DNA of 64,000 nucleotides, from contig CBDDTG010000018.1 of assembly GCA_965233665.1 (NCBI GenBank), positions 1-64,000 of the forward strand, in the 5' to 3' direction. The position numbers and the translations under genes are program-made. The DNA is from Bacterioplanes sp965233665. GTDB lineage: Bacteria > Pseudomonadota > Gammaproteobacteria > Pseudomonadales > Oceanobacteraceae. Of the stretch, positions 38,080 through 46,656 are shown piece after piece; within the stretch, counting starts at the first letter, position 1; every line of letters begins with the position of its first letter. A model generated the notes under the pieces. The model was given only the letters and a program-made list of their open reading frames with translations. It was not told the origin of the DNA and searched no databases.

Positions 38080-40179
38080 GTGCCACGTACAACGCCCATT
38101 GAGCGCTACCGCAATATCGGTATCGTTGCTCATGTTGATGCCGGTAAAACGACGACAACAGAACGTATTCTGTTTTATACCGGTGTCTCTCACAAAATTG
38201 GTGAGGTGCATGACGGCGCTGCGACCATGGACTGGATGGAGCAGGAGCAAGAGCGGGGTATTACCATTACCTCGGCTGCAACCACCTGTTTCTGGCAGGG
38301 CATGGCGCAACAGTTTGATCAGCACCGTATCAATATTATTGATACCCCGGGGCACGTTGACTTCACCATTGAAGTAGAGCGTTCGCTGCGGGTGCTGGAC
38401 GGTGCCGTGGTGGTGCTGTGTGGCTCCTCTGGTGTTCAGCCTCAGACCGAAACGGTCTGGCGTCAGGCGAACAAATATGAAGTTCCCCGCCTAGTGTTCG
38501 TCAATAAGATGGACCGCATGGGCGCGGACTTCTTTATGGTGGTTGAGCAGCTCAAAGAGCGGCTCGGCGCCAACCCAGTGCCGATGCACATCAATATCGG
38601 TGCTGAGGACGAATTCAAAGGCGTGGTCGACCTGATCAAAATGAAAGCCGTCATGTGGAATGATGACGATCAGGGCACCACGTTTAGCTACGAAGAGATT
38701 CCGGCGGAGTTGCAGGAAAACGCTGAAGAATGGCGTGAAAACCTGGTTGAAAGCGCGGCGGAGGCCTCAGATGAGCTGATGGATAAATACCTCGAAGGCG
38801 AGGAATTGTCCGAGCAAGAAATCAAACAAGCGCTGCGTCAGCGCACCCTCAATAACGAAATTGTCTTGGTCGCTTGTGGTTCAGCCTTTAAAAACAAAGG
38901 CGTGCAGGCGGTGTTGGATGCGGTGGTGGAGTACATGCCATCACCGACCGAGGTTAAGGCCATTGAAGGGGTGTTGGACGATAAGCACGAAACCGTTGAG
39001 CAGCGTCACGCCGGTGATGATGAGCCGTTTGCTGCGCTGGCCTTTAAAATTGCCACCGACCCGTTTGTTGGCACCCTGACTTTTATTCGCGTTTATTCGG
39101 GTGTGCTGAAATCGGGTGACGCGGTCATGAACTCTGTAAAGAGTAAGCGTGAGCGCATTGGTCGCATGGTGCAGATGCACGCGAACTCGCGTGAGGAGCT
39201 CAAAGAGGTTCGTGCGGGCGACATCGTTGCTTTGATTGGTCTGAAAGATGTCACCACGGGTGACACCTTGTGTGATCAAAATAATGTGATCACGTTAGAG
39301 CGCATGGAGTTTCCTGACCCCGTTATTTCGGTGGCGGTGGAGCCCAAGTCGCAGGCTGACCAAGAGAAGATGGCGATTGCGCTGGGTAAGCTGGCGCAAG
39401 AAGATCCATCCTTCCGGGTGGAGACCGATCATGAAACCGGACAAACCATTATTTCCGGCATGGGCGAGTTGCACCTGGATATCATCATCGACCGGATGAT
39501 GAGAGAGTTTAAAGTCGAGTGTAATGTCGGCAAGCCTCAGGTGGCTTACCGTGAGCGCATTACCTCGACCATTGAAATCGATAACAAGTTTGCCAAGCAG
39601 TCTGGTGGTCGCGGCCAATATGGCCATGTCGTGGTGCGCTTTGAACCAGCCGACGAAGACGAAGAAGGCTTGGTGTTTGTTAATGAAATCGTCGGTGGGG
39701 CTATTCCGCGTGAATACATTCCTGCCGTTGAGAAAGGCATTGAGGAGCAGATGAAGAACGGCGTGTTGGCCGGATATCCTCTGCTGGGCCTCAAGGCGAC
39801 TCTGTTCGATGGCTCTTTCCATGACGTTGACTCGAATGAGATGGCGTTTAAAATTGCTGCCTCGCAGGCAACCAAGCGACTGTCGACAGAGGGCAATGCC
39901 GTACTGCTTGAGCCAATGATGAAAGTTGAGGTGGTAACACCGGAAGACTACATGGGTGATGTAGTAGGTGATCTTAACCGTCGTCGTGGTTTGATTGCAG
40001 GAATGGATGACTCGCCATCCGGTAAGGTGGTGAGGGCGTCGGTACCATTAGCAGAGATGTTCGGTTATGCCACCGATCTGCGCTCTGCTTCACAGGGCCG
40101 TGCGACCTATTCCATGGAATTTGAAAAGTATGCGGAAGCACCTTCAAGCGTTGCCGAAGCAGTAATTAATAGATCTTAA
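38080..40179 (+). CDS. fusA: Elongation factor G, str-operon copy
   Basis: 699 residues. G1 AHVDAGKT, G3 DTPGHVDF, G4 NKMD and all five domains are intact, so it should be a working translocase or recycling factor. The start is GTG, 21 bases after rpsG, with AGAGGA upstream. Unlike its neighbours it uses many secondary codons (AAT, ATT, CGG, ACG, GTG, GAG), so predicted expression is lower than for rpsG, tuf or the second EF-G at 22460-24547. In Pseudomonas aeruginosa the two EF-G proteins have been reported to split translocation and ribosome recycling (from memory); the same may apply here. Confidence 0.97.
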   Translation: MPRTTPIERYRNIGIVAHVDAGKTTTTERILFYTGVSHKIGEVHDGAATMDWMEQEQERGITITSAATTCFWQGMAQQFDQHRINIIDTPGHVDFTIEVERSLRVLDGAVVVLCGSSGVQPQTETVWRQANKYEVPRLVFVNKMDRMGADFFMVVEQLKERLGANPVPMHINIGAEDEFKGVVDLIKMKAVMWNDDDQGTTFSYEEIPAELQENAEEWRENLVESAAEASDELMDKYLEGEELSEQEIKQALRQRTLNNEIVLVACGSAFKNKGVQAVLDAVVEYMPSPTEVKAIEGVLDDKHETVEQRHAGDDEPFAALAFKIATDPFVGTLTFIRVYSGVLKSGDAVMNSVKSKRERIGRMVQMHANSREELKEVRAGDIVALIGLKDVTTGDTLCDQNNVITLERMEFPDPVISVAVEPKSQADQEKMAIALGKLAQEDPSFRVETDHETGQTIISGMGELHLDIIIDRMMREFKVECNVGKPQVAYRERITSTIEIDNKFAKQSGGRGQYGHVVVRFEPADEDEEGLVFVNEIVGGAIPREYIPAVEKGIEEQMKNGVLAGYPLLGLKATLFDGSFHDVDSNEMAFKIAASQATKRLSTEGNAVLLEPMMKVEVVTPEDYMGDVVGDLNRRRGLIAGMDDSPSGKVVRASVPLAEMFGYATDLRSASQGRATYSMEFEKYAEAPSSVAEAVINRS

Positions 40180-40207
40180 TTTCTTAAAACTATCTAAGAG
40201 GTGTTTT

Positions 40208-41431
40208 ATGGCTAAGGAAACGTTTGAGCGTTCCAAACCACACGTAAACGTAGGCACCATCGGTCACGTTGACCATGGTAAAACTACCCTGACTGCTGCT
40301 CTGACTCGCGTATGTTCAGAAGTATTTGGCGGTGCAGCCGTTGCGTTCGACGGTATCGACAACGCGCCTGAAGAAAAAGATCGTGGTATCACCATTTCAA
40401 CGTCTCACGTTGAATACGAGTCAAACGATCGTCACTACGCGCACGTTGACTGCCCAGGGCACGCCGACTACGTGAAAAACATGATCACTGGTGCGGCGCA
40501 GATGGACGGCGCTATCCTGGTATGTGGTTCTACTGACGGCCCAATGCCTCAGACTCGTGAGCACATCCTGCTGTCTCGTCAGGTTGGTGTACCTTACATC
40601 GTTGTATTCCTGAACAAAGCAGACTTGCTGGCTGAAGACTGTGGCGGTGCAGACTCTGAAGAATACGCAGAGATGCTGGAACTGGTTGAAATGGAACTGC
40701 GTGACCTGCTGTCTGAATACGACTTCCCAGGTGACGACACGCCAATCATCCCAGGTTCTGCCCTGATGGCTCTGAACGGTGAAGACACTAACGAAATGGG
40801 TACTACCGCTGTTAAGAAGCTGGTAGAAGCGCTGGATTCTTACATTCCTGAGCCAGAGCGTGCGATCGACGGTGACTTCATTATGCCGATCGAAGACGTA
40901 TTCTCGATTCAAGGCCGTGGTACTGTTGTTACCGGTCGTGTTGAGCGCGGTATCGTTAAGACTGGCGAAGAAATCGAAATCATCGGCATCAAAGAAACCA
41001 CCAAGACTACTTGTACTGGTGTTGAGATGTTCCGCAAGATTCTGGACGAAGGCCGTGCAGGTGAGAACGTTGGTGTTCTGCTGCGTGGTACTAAGCGTGA
41101 CGAAGTTGAGCGTGGTCAGGTTCTGGCGAAGCCAGGTTCTATCACTCCTCACACTAAGTTCGAATCTGAAGTATACGTGCTGGGCAAAGACGAAGGTGGC
41201 CGTCATACGCCATTCTTCAAAGGCTACCGTCCACAGTTCTACTTCCGTACCACTGACGTAACTGGCGCTGTTGAGCTGCCAGAAGGCGTTGAAATGGTAA
41301 TGCCAGGTGACAACGTAGCTCTGAAAGTTGAGCTGATTGCACCTATCGCGATGGACGAAGGTCTGCGCTTCGCGATCCGTGAAGGTGGCCGTACCGTTGG
41401 TGCTGGTGTTGTTGCTAAGATCATCGAGTGA
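40208..41431 (+). CDS. tuf: Elongation factor Tu
   Basis: 407 residues. GTP-binding motifs GHVDHGKT, DCPGHADY and NKAD are intact, and domains 2 and 3 are normal. It brings aminoacyl-tRNA to the ribosome. It is about ten residues longer than E. coli EF-Tu because of acidic insertions after NKADLL (about 140-155) and in the linker before domain 2. It is the only tuf in the window; the usual second site before tRNA-Trp is empty. Codon bias is very strong. A palindrome AGAAAGAG/CTCTTTCT (41452-41471) and a terminator follow. Confidence 0.98.
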   Translation: MAKETFERSKPHVNVGTIGHVDHGKTTLTAALTRVCSEVFGGAAVAFDGIDNAPEEKDRGITISTSHVEYESNDRHYAHVDCPGHADYVKNMITGAAQMDGAILVCGSTDGPMPQTREHILLSRQVGVPYIVVFLNKADLLAEDCGGADSEEYAEMLELVEMELRDLLSEYDFPGDDTPIIPGSALMALNGEDTNEMGTTAVKKLVEALDSYIPEPERAIDGDFIMPIEDVFSIQGRGTVVTGRVERGIVKTGEEIEIIGIKETTKTTCTGVEMFRKILDEGRAGENVGVLLRGTKRDEVERGQVLAKPGSITPHTKFESEVYVLGKDEGGRHTPFFKGYRPQFYFRTTDVTGAVELPEGVEMVMPGDNVALKVELIAPIAMDEGLRFAIREGGRTVGAGVVAKIIE

Positions 41432-41479
41432 TCTTTAACAGCGCAAGCATAAGAAAGAGATAGCTCTTTCTGACAGGAA

Positions 41480-41508
41480 AGCCTCGCCAGAAATGGTGGG
41501 GCTTTTTT
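41480..41508 (+). terminator. Terminator of the str operon
   Basis: AGCCTCGCC pairs with GGTGGGGCT (nine base pairs, two G-T), loop AGAAAT, followed by TTTTTT. It separates tuf from the S10 operon promoter. Confidence 0.88.
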
Positions 41509-41526
41509 GTTGTTTCAAGACTAAGG

Positions 41527-41555
41527 TTGACACTTTTTGTACAGCCGCATACAAT
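41527..41555 (+). promoter_or_regulatory. S10 operon promoter
   Basis: A perfect -35 TTGACA (41527-41532), the optimal 17-base spacer and -10 TACAAT (41550-41555), with a GC-rich discriminator. The start would be near 41562, leaving a leader of only about 52 bases before rpsJ. Confidence 0.9.
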
Positions 41556-41613
41556 TCGCGTCCCTTTTACTAGGGGAAACGCGAGCTCTAACTTTTACTT
41601 TTGGGGTTTGGTA

Positions 41614-41925
41614 ATGCAAAACCAACGAATCCGTATCCGTTTGAAGGCATTCGACCATCGCCTGATCGATTCTTCGACTCAGGAAATTGTCGACACTGCC
41701 AAACGTACGGGCGCTCAGGTACGTGGTCCTATTCCACTGCCGACTCGTAAAGAGCGTTATACCGTTCTGGTCTCTCCGCACGTCAACAAAGACGCGCGCG
41801 ATCAGTACGAAATCCGTACACACAAGCGCATGCTCGACATTGTTGAGCCAACTGAAAAAACAGTTGATGCGCTGATGAAGCTGGATCTGGCTGCCGGTGT
41901 GGAAGTTCAGATCAGTCTGGGTTAA
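41614..41925 (+). CDS. rpsJ: 30S ribosomal protein S10 / NusE
   Basis: 103 residues. MQNQRIRIRLKAFDHRLID and GPIPLPTRKERYTVL are family hallmarks. It acts in the 30S head and, with NusB, in box A-dependent antitermination. The start MQNQ is the family N-terminus; the open frame extends 29 codons upstream into the promoter. The leader is too short for the roughly 170-base E. coli S10 leader. Confidence 0.98.
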   Translation: MQNQRIRIRLKAFDHRLIDSSTQEIVDTAKRTGAQVRGPIPLPTRKERYTVLVSPHVNKDARDQYEIRTHKRMLDIVEPTEKTVDALMKLDLAAGVEVQISLG

Positions 41926-41944
41926 TCCGTAAGGAATTTCCCCT

Positions 41945-42014
41945 ACACAGTGCTCTGTGTAACGCCCGTTGAACTGGGCGGCCATAGTGGGTTAAAGCCC
42001 CGTACACGAGAGGA
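41945..42014 (+). promoter_or_regulatory. 23S rRNA-mimic element before rplC, candidate L4 (or L22/L24) feedback site
   Basis: Three elements follow rpsJ. Hairpin 1 is ACACAG/CTGTGT (41945-41960, loop TGCT). Hairpin 2 is CGCCC/GGGCG (41963-41980). Then 41978-42009 matches this genome's own 23S rRNA at 218-249 (and 5650-5681) in 29 of 32 positions without gaps; the matching core begins GCGGCCATAGTGGGT and includes AGCCCCGTA. The H20-type hairpin GGGU-loop-GCCC is kept while its loop bases differ. The element runs into the rplC ribosome binding site AGAGGA (42009-42014), so protein binding would block translation. The copied 23S region is the domain I area where L4 contacts rRNA (known from E. 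coli, from memory), and L4 is encoded two genes downstream. Confidence 0.8.
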
Positions 42015-42022
42015 AATACAAA

Positions 42023-42655
42023 ATGGCAATTGGTATTGTCGGTAAAAAAGCGGGCATGACTCGTGTATTTACCGAAGAAGGTCAATCTGTCGCAGTAACT
42101 GTACTGGAAGTGGCACCTAACCGTGTTACTCAGGTTAAGACCGCCGACACTGACGGCTACAGTGCTCTTCAGGTTACTTATGGTGAGAAGAAAGCTTCTC
42201 GCGTCTCTAAGCCCGAAGCGGGTCACTTTGCGAAAGCCAGCGTTGAAGCTGGTCGCGGCTTGATCGAGTTTCGTACCGACGAAGCCCTGAATGTGGGTGA
42301 CGAACTGACTGTAACCCAATTTGAAGCGGGTCAGTCTGTTGACGTTACTGGCATGACTAAGGGTAAAGGCTTCCAAGGCGGCGTTAAGCGTTGGAACTTC
42401 AGCACTCAAGATGCAACCCACGGCAACTCTTTGTCGCACCGTGCGCCTGGCTCTATTGGCCAGTGTCAGACCCCAGGTCGCGTATGGAAAGGCAAAAAGA
42501 TGGCGGGTCACATGGGCGCAGAACAGCAGACTACGCAAAGTCTGGAAATCGTTCGCGTTGATGCAGAAAACAACTTGCTGCTGATTAAAGGTGCTGTTCC
42601 AGGTTCGACTGGTTCCGACGTCATTGTTAAACCAGCTGTTAAGGCTAAGGGGTAA
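42023..42655 (+). CDS. rplC: 50S ribosomal protein L3
   Basis: 210 residues. GKGFQGGVKRWNF and HRAPGSIGQCQTPGRVWKGKKMAGHMG form the long loop that reaches the peptidyl transferase centre; Gln in GSIGQ is the usual methylation site. Its ribosome binding site directly abuts the rRNA-mimic element, so it and the genes after it are the probable targets of that control. Confidence 0.98.
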   Translation: MAIGIVGKKAGMTRVFTEEGQSVAVTVLEVAPNRVTQVKTADTDGYSALQVTYGEKKASRVSKPEAGHFAKASVEAGRGLIEFRTDEALNVGDELTVTQFEAGQSVDVTGMTKGKGFQGGVKRWNFSTQDATHGNSLSHRAPGSIGQCQTPGRVWKGKKMAGHMGAEQQTTQSLEIVRVDAENNLLLIKGAVPGSTGSDVIVKPAVKAKG

Positions 42656-42658
42656 GCA

Positions 42659-43261
42659 ATGGAACTGAAAACTAACGCTGGTACAGCTGTTGCTGTGTCC
42701 GACGCCGCTTTCGGTCGTGAATTTAATGAAGCTCTGGTGCACCAGGTTGTTACTGCTTATTTGGCAGGTGCACGTCAGGGTACTAAAGCACAGAAAACTC
42801 GTTCTGAAGTTAGCGGTGGTGGTATCAAGCCATGGCGTCAGAAGGGTACCGGTCGTGCTCGTTCAGGTACTTCTAGCTCGCCAATCTGGCGCAGCGGTGG
42901 TGTGACCTTTGCTGCCAAACCTCGCAAGTTTGACCAGAAAGTAAACAAAAAGATGTATCGCGCTGCTATGCAGTCGATTCTGTCTGAGCTCGTTCGCCAA
43001 GAGCGTCTGGTGGTTGCGGATTCTTTCGCAGTAGAAAGCCATAAGACGAAAGAGTTCGTTGCCAAGCTGAAAGAACTGAAACTGGATAACGTATTGATCG
43101 TTGCCGGTGAAGTCGACGAAAAACTGTATCTGGCTGCTCGTAACGTTCCACACGTGGGTGTTACTGAAGCGTCTGCCATTGATCCGGTTAGCCTGATCGC
43201 CTTTGACAAAGTTCTGGTGACTGTAGACGCTCTGAAGAAGCTTGAGGAGACCTACGCATGA
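42659..43261 (+). CDS. rplD: 50S ribosomal protein L4
   Basis: 200 residues. The extended tunnel loop contains KPWRQKGTGRARSGTSSSPIWRSGGV. L4 binds 23S domain I and in E. coli also represses its own operon at transcription and translation. It is therefore the leading candidate ligand for the mimic element at 41945-42014. It overlaps rplW by four bases (ATGA). Confidence 0.98.
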   Translation: MELKTNAGTAVAVSDAAFGREFNEALVHQVVTAYLAGARQGTKAQKTRSEVSGGGIKPWRQKGTGRARSGTSSSPIWRSGGVTFAAKPRKFDQKVNKKMYRAAMQSILSELVRQERLVVADSFAVESHKTKEFVAKLKELKLDNVLIVAGEVDEKLYLAARNVPHVGVTEASAIDPVSLIAFDKVLVTVDALKKLEETYA

Positions 43262-43554
43262 ACCGTGAACGTATTTATCAGGTATTAGTTGCTCCTCACG
43301 TTTCTGAGAAAGCAACCGTGGTGGCTGAGAAAAACTCTCAGTACGTATTCCGTGTCGCACCCGATGCAACTAAGCCAGAAATCAAGAAGGCAGTTGAAGC
43401 GCTGTTCGAAGTCAAAGTTGACTCCGTACAGACCGTCAACATCAAAGGTAAAACCAAGCGTACTGCTCGCGGTATGGGCAAGCGCAACGACACGCGTAAA
43501 GCGTACGTTCGCCTGGCTGCGGGTCAAGACATCGACTTTGCAGACGCGGAATAA
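43258..43554 (+). CDS. rplW: 50S ribosomal protein L23
   Basis: 98 residues, at the tunnel exit where trigger factor and SRP dock. LVAPHVSEKATVVAEKNSQYVF and KGKTKRTARGMGKR are family signatures. The start overlaps the rplD stop, indicating translational coupling. Confidence 0.98.
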   Translation: MNRERIYQVLVAPHVSEKATVVAEKNSQYVFRVAPDATKPEIKKAVEALFEVKVDSVQTVNIKGKTKRTARGMGKRNDTRKAYVRLAAGQDIDFADAE

Positions 43555-43567
43555 GGGAGCTTAAGTC

Positions 43568-44395
43568 ATGGCATTGGTGAAAACTAAACCGACTTCTGCT
43601 GGCCGTCGCCATCTGGTTAAAGTCGTTAACGGTGACCTTCATAAAGGTAAACCGCACGCCGGTCTGGTAGAAAAGAAATCCAAGACGGGTGGCCGTAACA
43701 ACAACGGTCGTATTACTACTCGTCATATCGGTGGTGGTCACAAGCATCATTACCGTGTGATCGATTTCAAACGTAACAAAGACGGCATTAATGCTGTTGT
43801 TGAGCGTCTGGAATACGATCCAAACCGCAGTGCGAACATTGCTCTGTTGAAGTACCTGGACGGTGAGCGTCGCTACATTCTCGCTCCTAAAGGTCTGAAA
43901 GCAGGTGACCAGGTTCTGTCTGGTGAAGAGGCCCCAATCAAGGTGGGCAGTGCAATGCCTCTGCGTAACATTCCAGTAGGTAGCGTTGTGCACAACGTTG
44001 AACTGAAGCCAGGTAAGGGCGGCCAGATCGCTCGTTCAGCTGGTGCTTCTGTTCAGTTGGTAGCACGTGACGGCGCGTACTGCACATTGCGTCTGCGCTC
44101 TGGCGAGATGCGTAAAGTGCTGAGCGAATGCCGCGCGACTCTGGGTGAAGTGGGTAACTCTGAGCACTCCCTGCGCGAGCTGGGTAAAGCTGGTGCATCA
44201 CGCTGGCGCGGCATTCGTCCGACCGTTCGTGGTGTTGTTATGAACCCTGTTGACCACCCACACGGTGGTGGTGAGGGTCGTACTTCCGGTGGTCGTCATC
44301 CGGTTACCCCATGGGGTGTGCCGACTAAGGGTTACAAGACTCGTAAGAATAAGCGTACCGATAAGTTGATCGTACGTCGTCGTTCTGCGAAGTAA
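43568..44395 (+). CDS. rplB: 50S ribosomal protein L2
   Basis: 275 residues, a universal protein needed for subunit association and peptidyl transfer. The C-terminal block MNPVDHPHGGGEGRTSGGR holds the essential His. N-terminal GRNNNGRITTRHIGGGHKHHYR is conserved. Ordinary length. Confidence 0.98.
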   Translation: MALVKTKPTSAGRRHLVKVVNGDLHKGKPHAGLVEKKSKTGGRNNNGRITTRHIGGGHKHHYRVIDFKRNKDGINAVVERLEYDPNRSANIALLKYLDGERRYILAPKGLKAGDQVLSGEEAPIKVGSAMPLRNIPVGSVVHNVELKPGKGGQIARSAGASVQLVARDGAYCTLRLRSGEMRKVLSECRATLGEVGNSEHSLRELGKAGASRWRGIRPTVRGVVMNPVDHPHGGGEGRTSGGRHPVTPWGVPTKGYKTRKNKRTDKLIVRRRSAK

Positions 44396-44412
44396 TTAGA
44401 GAGGATTGAACT

Positions 44413-44688
44413 GTGCCACGTTCATTGAAAAAAGGTCCATTCATAGACCATCACTTGATGAAGAAGGTAGAGGCCGCTCTTGAGAAGAACGACAAGCGTC
44501 CGATCAAGACTTGGTCTCGCCGCTCCACAATCTTTCCAGATTTCGTGGGGCTGACGATTGCTGTACACAACGGTCGTCAACACGTGCCTGTTTTCGTAAC
44601 TGAAGACATGGTTGGTCATAAACTCGGCGAATTCGCATTGACTCGTACTTATAAGGGTCATGTTGCGGATAAGAAAGCCAAACGCTAA
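44413..44688 (+). CDS. rpsS: 30S ribosomal protein S19
   Basis: 91 residues, 30S head. PRSLKKGPFIDHHLMKKVE and HNGRQHVPVFVTEDMVGHKLGEF are diagnostic. It starts with GTG, preceded by GAGGA. Confidence 0.98.
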   Translation: MPRSLKKGPFIDHHLMKKVEAALEKNDKRPIKTWSRRSTIFPDFVGLTIAVHNGRQHVPVFVTEDMVGHKLGEFALTRTYKGHVADKKAKR

Positions 44689-44701
44689 TAAGGGGTGAAG
44701 T

Positions 44702-45037
44702 ATGTCTGAAGTAGCCGCCGTATTACGTGGTGCTCGCTTGTCTGCACAGAAAGCTCGCCTGGTTGCAGATCAAATCCGCGGTAAAAATGTTGCGGAAGCA
44801 CTCGATATTCTGACGTTCAGCGGCAAGAAAGGCGCTGACATCATCAAGAAAGTGCTGGAATCTGCCATCGCCAACGCTGAGCACAATAACGGTGCTGATG
44901 TCGACGAACTGAATGTTTCTACTGTGTTCGTTGATGAAGGTATGACCATGAAGCGCATTCGCCCTCGTGCGAAAGGTCGCGCTGATCGTATCTTCAAGCG
45001 TACTTGTCACATCACTGTGAAAGTTTCAGAAAAATAG
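44702..45037 (+). CDS. rplV: 50S ribosomal protein L22
   Basis: 111 residues. The beta-hairpin loop that lines the exit tunnel (TMKRIRPRAKGRADRI) is conserved and has no macrolide-resistance-type change that I can see. L22 also contacts 23S domain I, so it is a second possible ligand for the rplC leader element. Confidence 0.98.
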   Translation: MSEVAAVLRGARLSAQKARLVADQIRGKNVAEALDILTFSGKKGADIIKKVLESAIANAEHNNGADVDELNVSTVFVDEGMTMKRIRPRAKGRADRIFKRTCHITVKVSEK

Positions 45038-45048
45038 GAGTTGGTCAG

Positions 45049-45738
45049 ATGGGTCAGAAAGTTCATCCAACCGGTATCCGTTTAGGTATCACCAAAGACC
45101 ATAACTCGGTCTGGTATGCCGGTAAGGATAAGTACGCCGACAACCTGCTGACTGACATCGAGGTGCGTTCTTTAATCGAGAAGCGCCTGGAAAAAGCGTC
45201 TGTTAGCAAGGTCGTTATTGAGCGTCCAGCACAAAACGCCAAAGTGACTATTCACACTGCCCGTCCAGGCATTGTGATTGGTAAAAAAGGCGAGGATGTT
45301 GAGAAGCTGCGTAAAGACGTCAGCGACATGATGGGTATTCCGGTACACATCAACATTGAAGAAGTTCGTAAGCCGGATTTAGATGCCAAATTGGTAGCGC
45401 AAAGCGTTGCTAACCAATTGGAACGCCGTGTGATGTTCCGTCGTGCTATGAAGCGCGCCGTACAGAACGCCATGCGCGGTGGTGCCGAAGGTATCAAAAT
45501 TCAAGTAGGTGGCCGTCTGGGTGGTGCTGAAATTGCTCGTACTGAATGGTATCGCGAAGGTCGTGTACCTCTGCACACATTGCGTGCAGACATCGACTAC
45601 GCAACCTACGAAGCACACACTACCTATGGTGTGATTGGTGTGAAGGTCTGGATCTTCAAGGGCGAAATCCTGGGTGGTATTCAGGAAGTTCGTGACCGCG
45701 CCAAGAGCCAGGGCAAGAAAAAATCCGGTCGTTCGTAA
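45049..45738 (+). CDS. rpsC: 30S ribosomal protein S3
   Basis: 229 residues. Starts MGQKVHPTGIRLGITKDHNS, the family N-terminus, with AGGAG before it; a longer frame begins 45 bases earlier inside rplV. The KH domain GIVIGKKGEDVEKLR is visible. Part of the mRNA entry helicase site. Confidence 0.98.
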   Translation: MGQKVHPTGIRLGITKDHNSVWYAGKDKYADNLLTDIEVRSLIEKRLEKASVSKVVIERPAQNAKVTIHTARPGIVIGKKGEDVEKLRKDVSDMMGIPVHINIEEVRKPDLDAKLVAQSVANQLERRVMFRRAMKRAVQNAMRGGAEGIKIQVGGRLGGAEIARTEWYREGRVPLHTLRADIDYATYEAHTTYGVIGVKVWIFKGEILGGIQEVRDRAKSQGKKKSGRS

Positions 45739-45750
45739 GGGGAATTTGTA

Positions 45751-46164
45751 ATGTTGTTACCAAAGCGTACGAAATTCCGTAAGGTACAGACCGGTCGTAA
45801 CCGTGGTCTGGCGATCCGTGGCTCTAAAGTGAGCTTCGGTGAATACGGCCTGAAGGCAACTGGCCGTGGTCGTATGACTTCTCGTCAGATCGAGGCTGCT
45901 CGTCGTGCCATGACCCGTAAAATTAAGCGGGGCGGTAAAATTTGGATCCGTGTTTTCCCGGACAAGCCTATTACAGAAAAACCTCTTGAGGTTCGTATGG
46001 GTAAAGGTAAGGGTAACGTGGAATATTGGGTAGCTCAGATTCAGCCAGGCCGTGTGCTGTATGAGATGGAAGGTGTGTCAGAAGAACTGGCGCGTGAAGC
46101 CTTCGCTCTGGCTGCTGCGAAACTGCCTTTCAAAACTGAGTTTGTTAAACGGACGGTGCTGTGA
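45751..46164 (+). CDS. rplP: 50S ribosomal protein L16
   Basis: 137 residues. MLLPKRTKFRKVQTGRNRG and RMGKGKGNVEYWVAQIQPG match the family. It helps position tRNA at the A site. The stop and the rpmC start share a base. Confidence 0.98.
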   Translation: MLLPKRTKFRKVQTGRNRGLAIRGSKVSFGEYGLKATGRGRMTSRQIEAARRAMTRKIKRGGKIWIRVFPDKPITEKPLEVRMGKGKGNVEYWVAQIQPGRVLYEMEGVSEELAREAFALAAAKLPFKTEFVKRTVL

Positions 46165-46355
46165 TGAAAGCAAGTGAGCTGAAAGAAAAATCAGTAGCTG
46201 AGCTGCAATCTCAGCTGGAAGAACTGCGCGGCGAACAGTTCAAACTGCGTATGCAGAAAGCGACTGGTCAACTGGGTCAGACTCATCTGATCACAGAAGC
46301 TCGTCGTGACATCGCTCGCGTTAAGACCGTCCTGGCACAAAAGGCAGGTGAATGA
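46164..46355 (+). CDS. rpmC: 50S ribosomal protein L29
   Basis: 63 residues, two-helix protein at the tunnel exit. MKASELKEKSVAELQSQLEEL is typical. I use the ATG at 46164, which overlaps the rplP stop; a GTG one codon earlier is also open. It overlaps rpsQ by four bases. Confidence 0.97.
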   Translation: MKASELKEKSVAELQSQLEELRGEQFKLRMQKATGQLGQTHLITEARRDIARVKTVLAQKAGE

Positions 46356-46624
46356 GCATGACTGAGAATACCAAAACAGTCCGTACCCTCAGCGGTCGTG
46401 TTGTCAGCAACAAGATGGACAAGTCCGTCACTGTACTGGTAGAGCGTTTTGTTAAGCATCCGATCTATAAAAAGTTCGTGAAGCGTTCTACCAAAGTAAT
46501 GGCGCACGACGCTAATAACGAATGCCAAATTGGCGATATCGTTACAGTAAAAGAGTCGCGTCCTTTGTCTAAAAACAAGACATGGGCGCTGGTAAGTATC
46601 GACGAGCGCGCCGCCAAGGTCTAA
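46352..46624 (+). CDS. rpsQ: 30S ribosomal protein S17
   Basis: 90 residues, primary 16S-binding OB-fold protein. RTLSGRVVSNKMDKSVTVLVER and ESRPLSKNKTWALV are conserved. The first ATG overlaps the rpmC stop (ATGA); a second ATG two codons later is an alternative start. Confidence 0.97.
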   Translation: MSMTENTKTVRTLSGRVVSNKMDKSVTVLVERFVKHPIYKKFVKRSTKVMAHDANNECQIGDIVTVKESRPLSKNKTWALVSIDERAAKV

Positions 46625-46656
46625 GACCGGGCGCAGTTAGTTAGGAGCGAGATAGC

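Noticed and set aside
41945..42014. The 23S-like sequence before rplC as an assembly artefact or rRNA fragment insertion
   Set aside because: It is only about 32 bases, carries its own substitutions, is flanked by other hairpins, and joins in register with the rplC ribosome binding site. Artefacts would be longer and exact. It remains to be confirmed in relatives.
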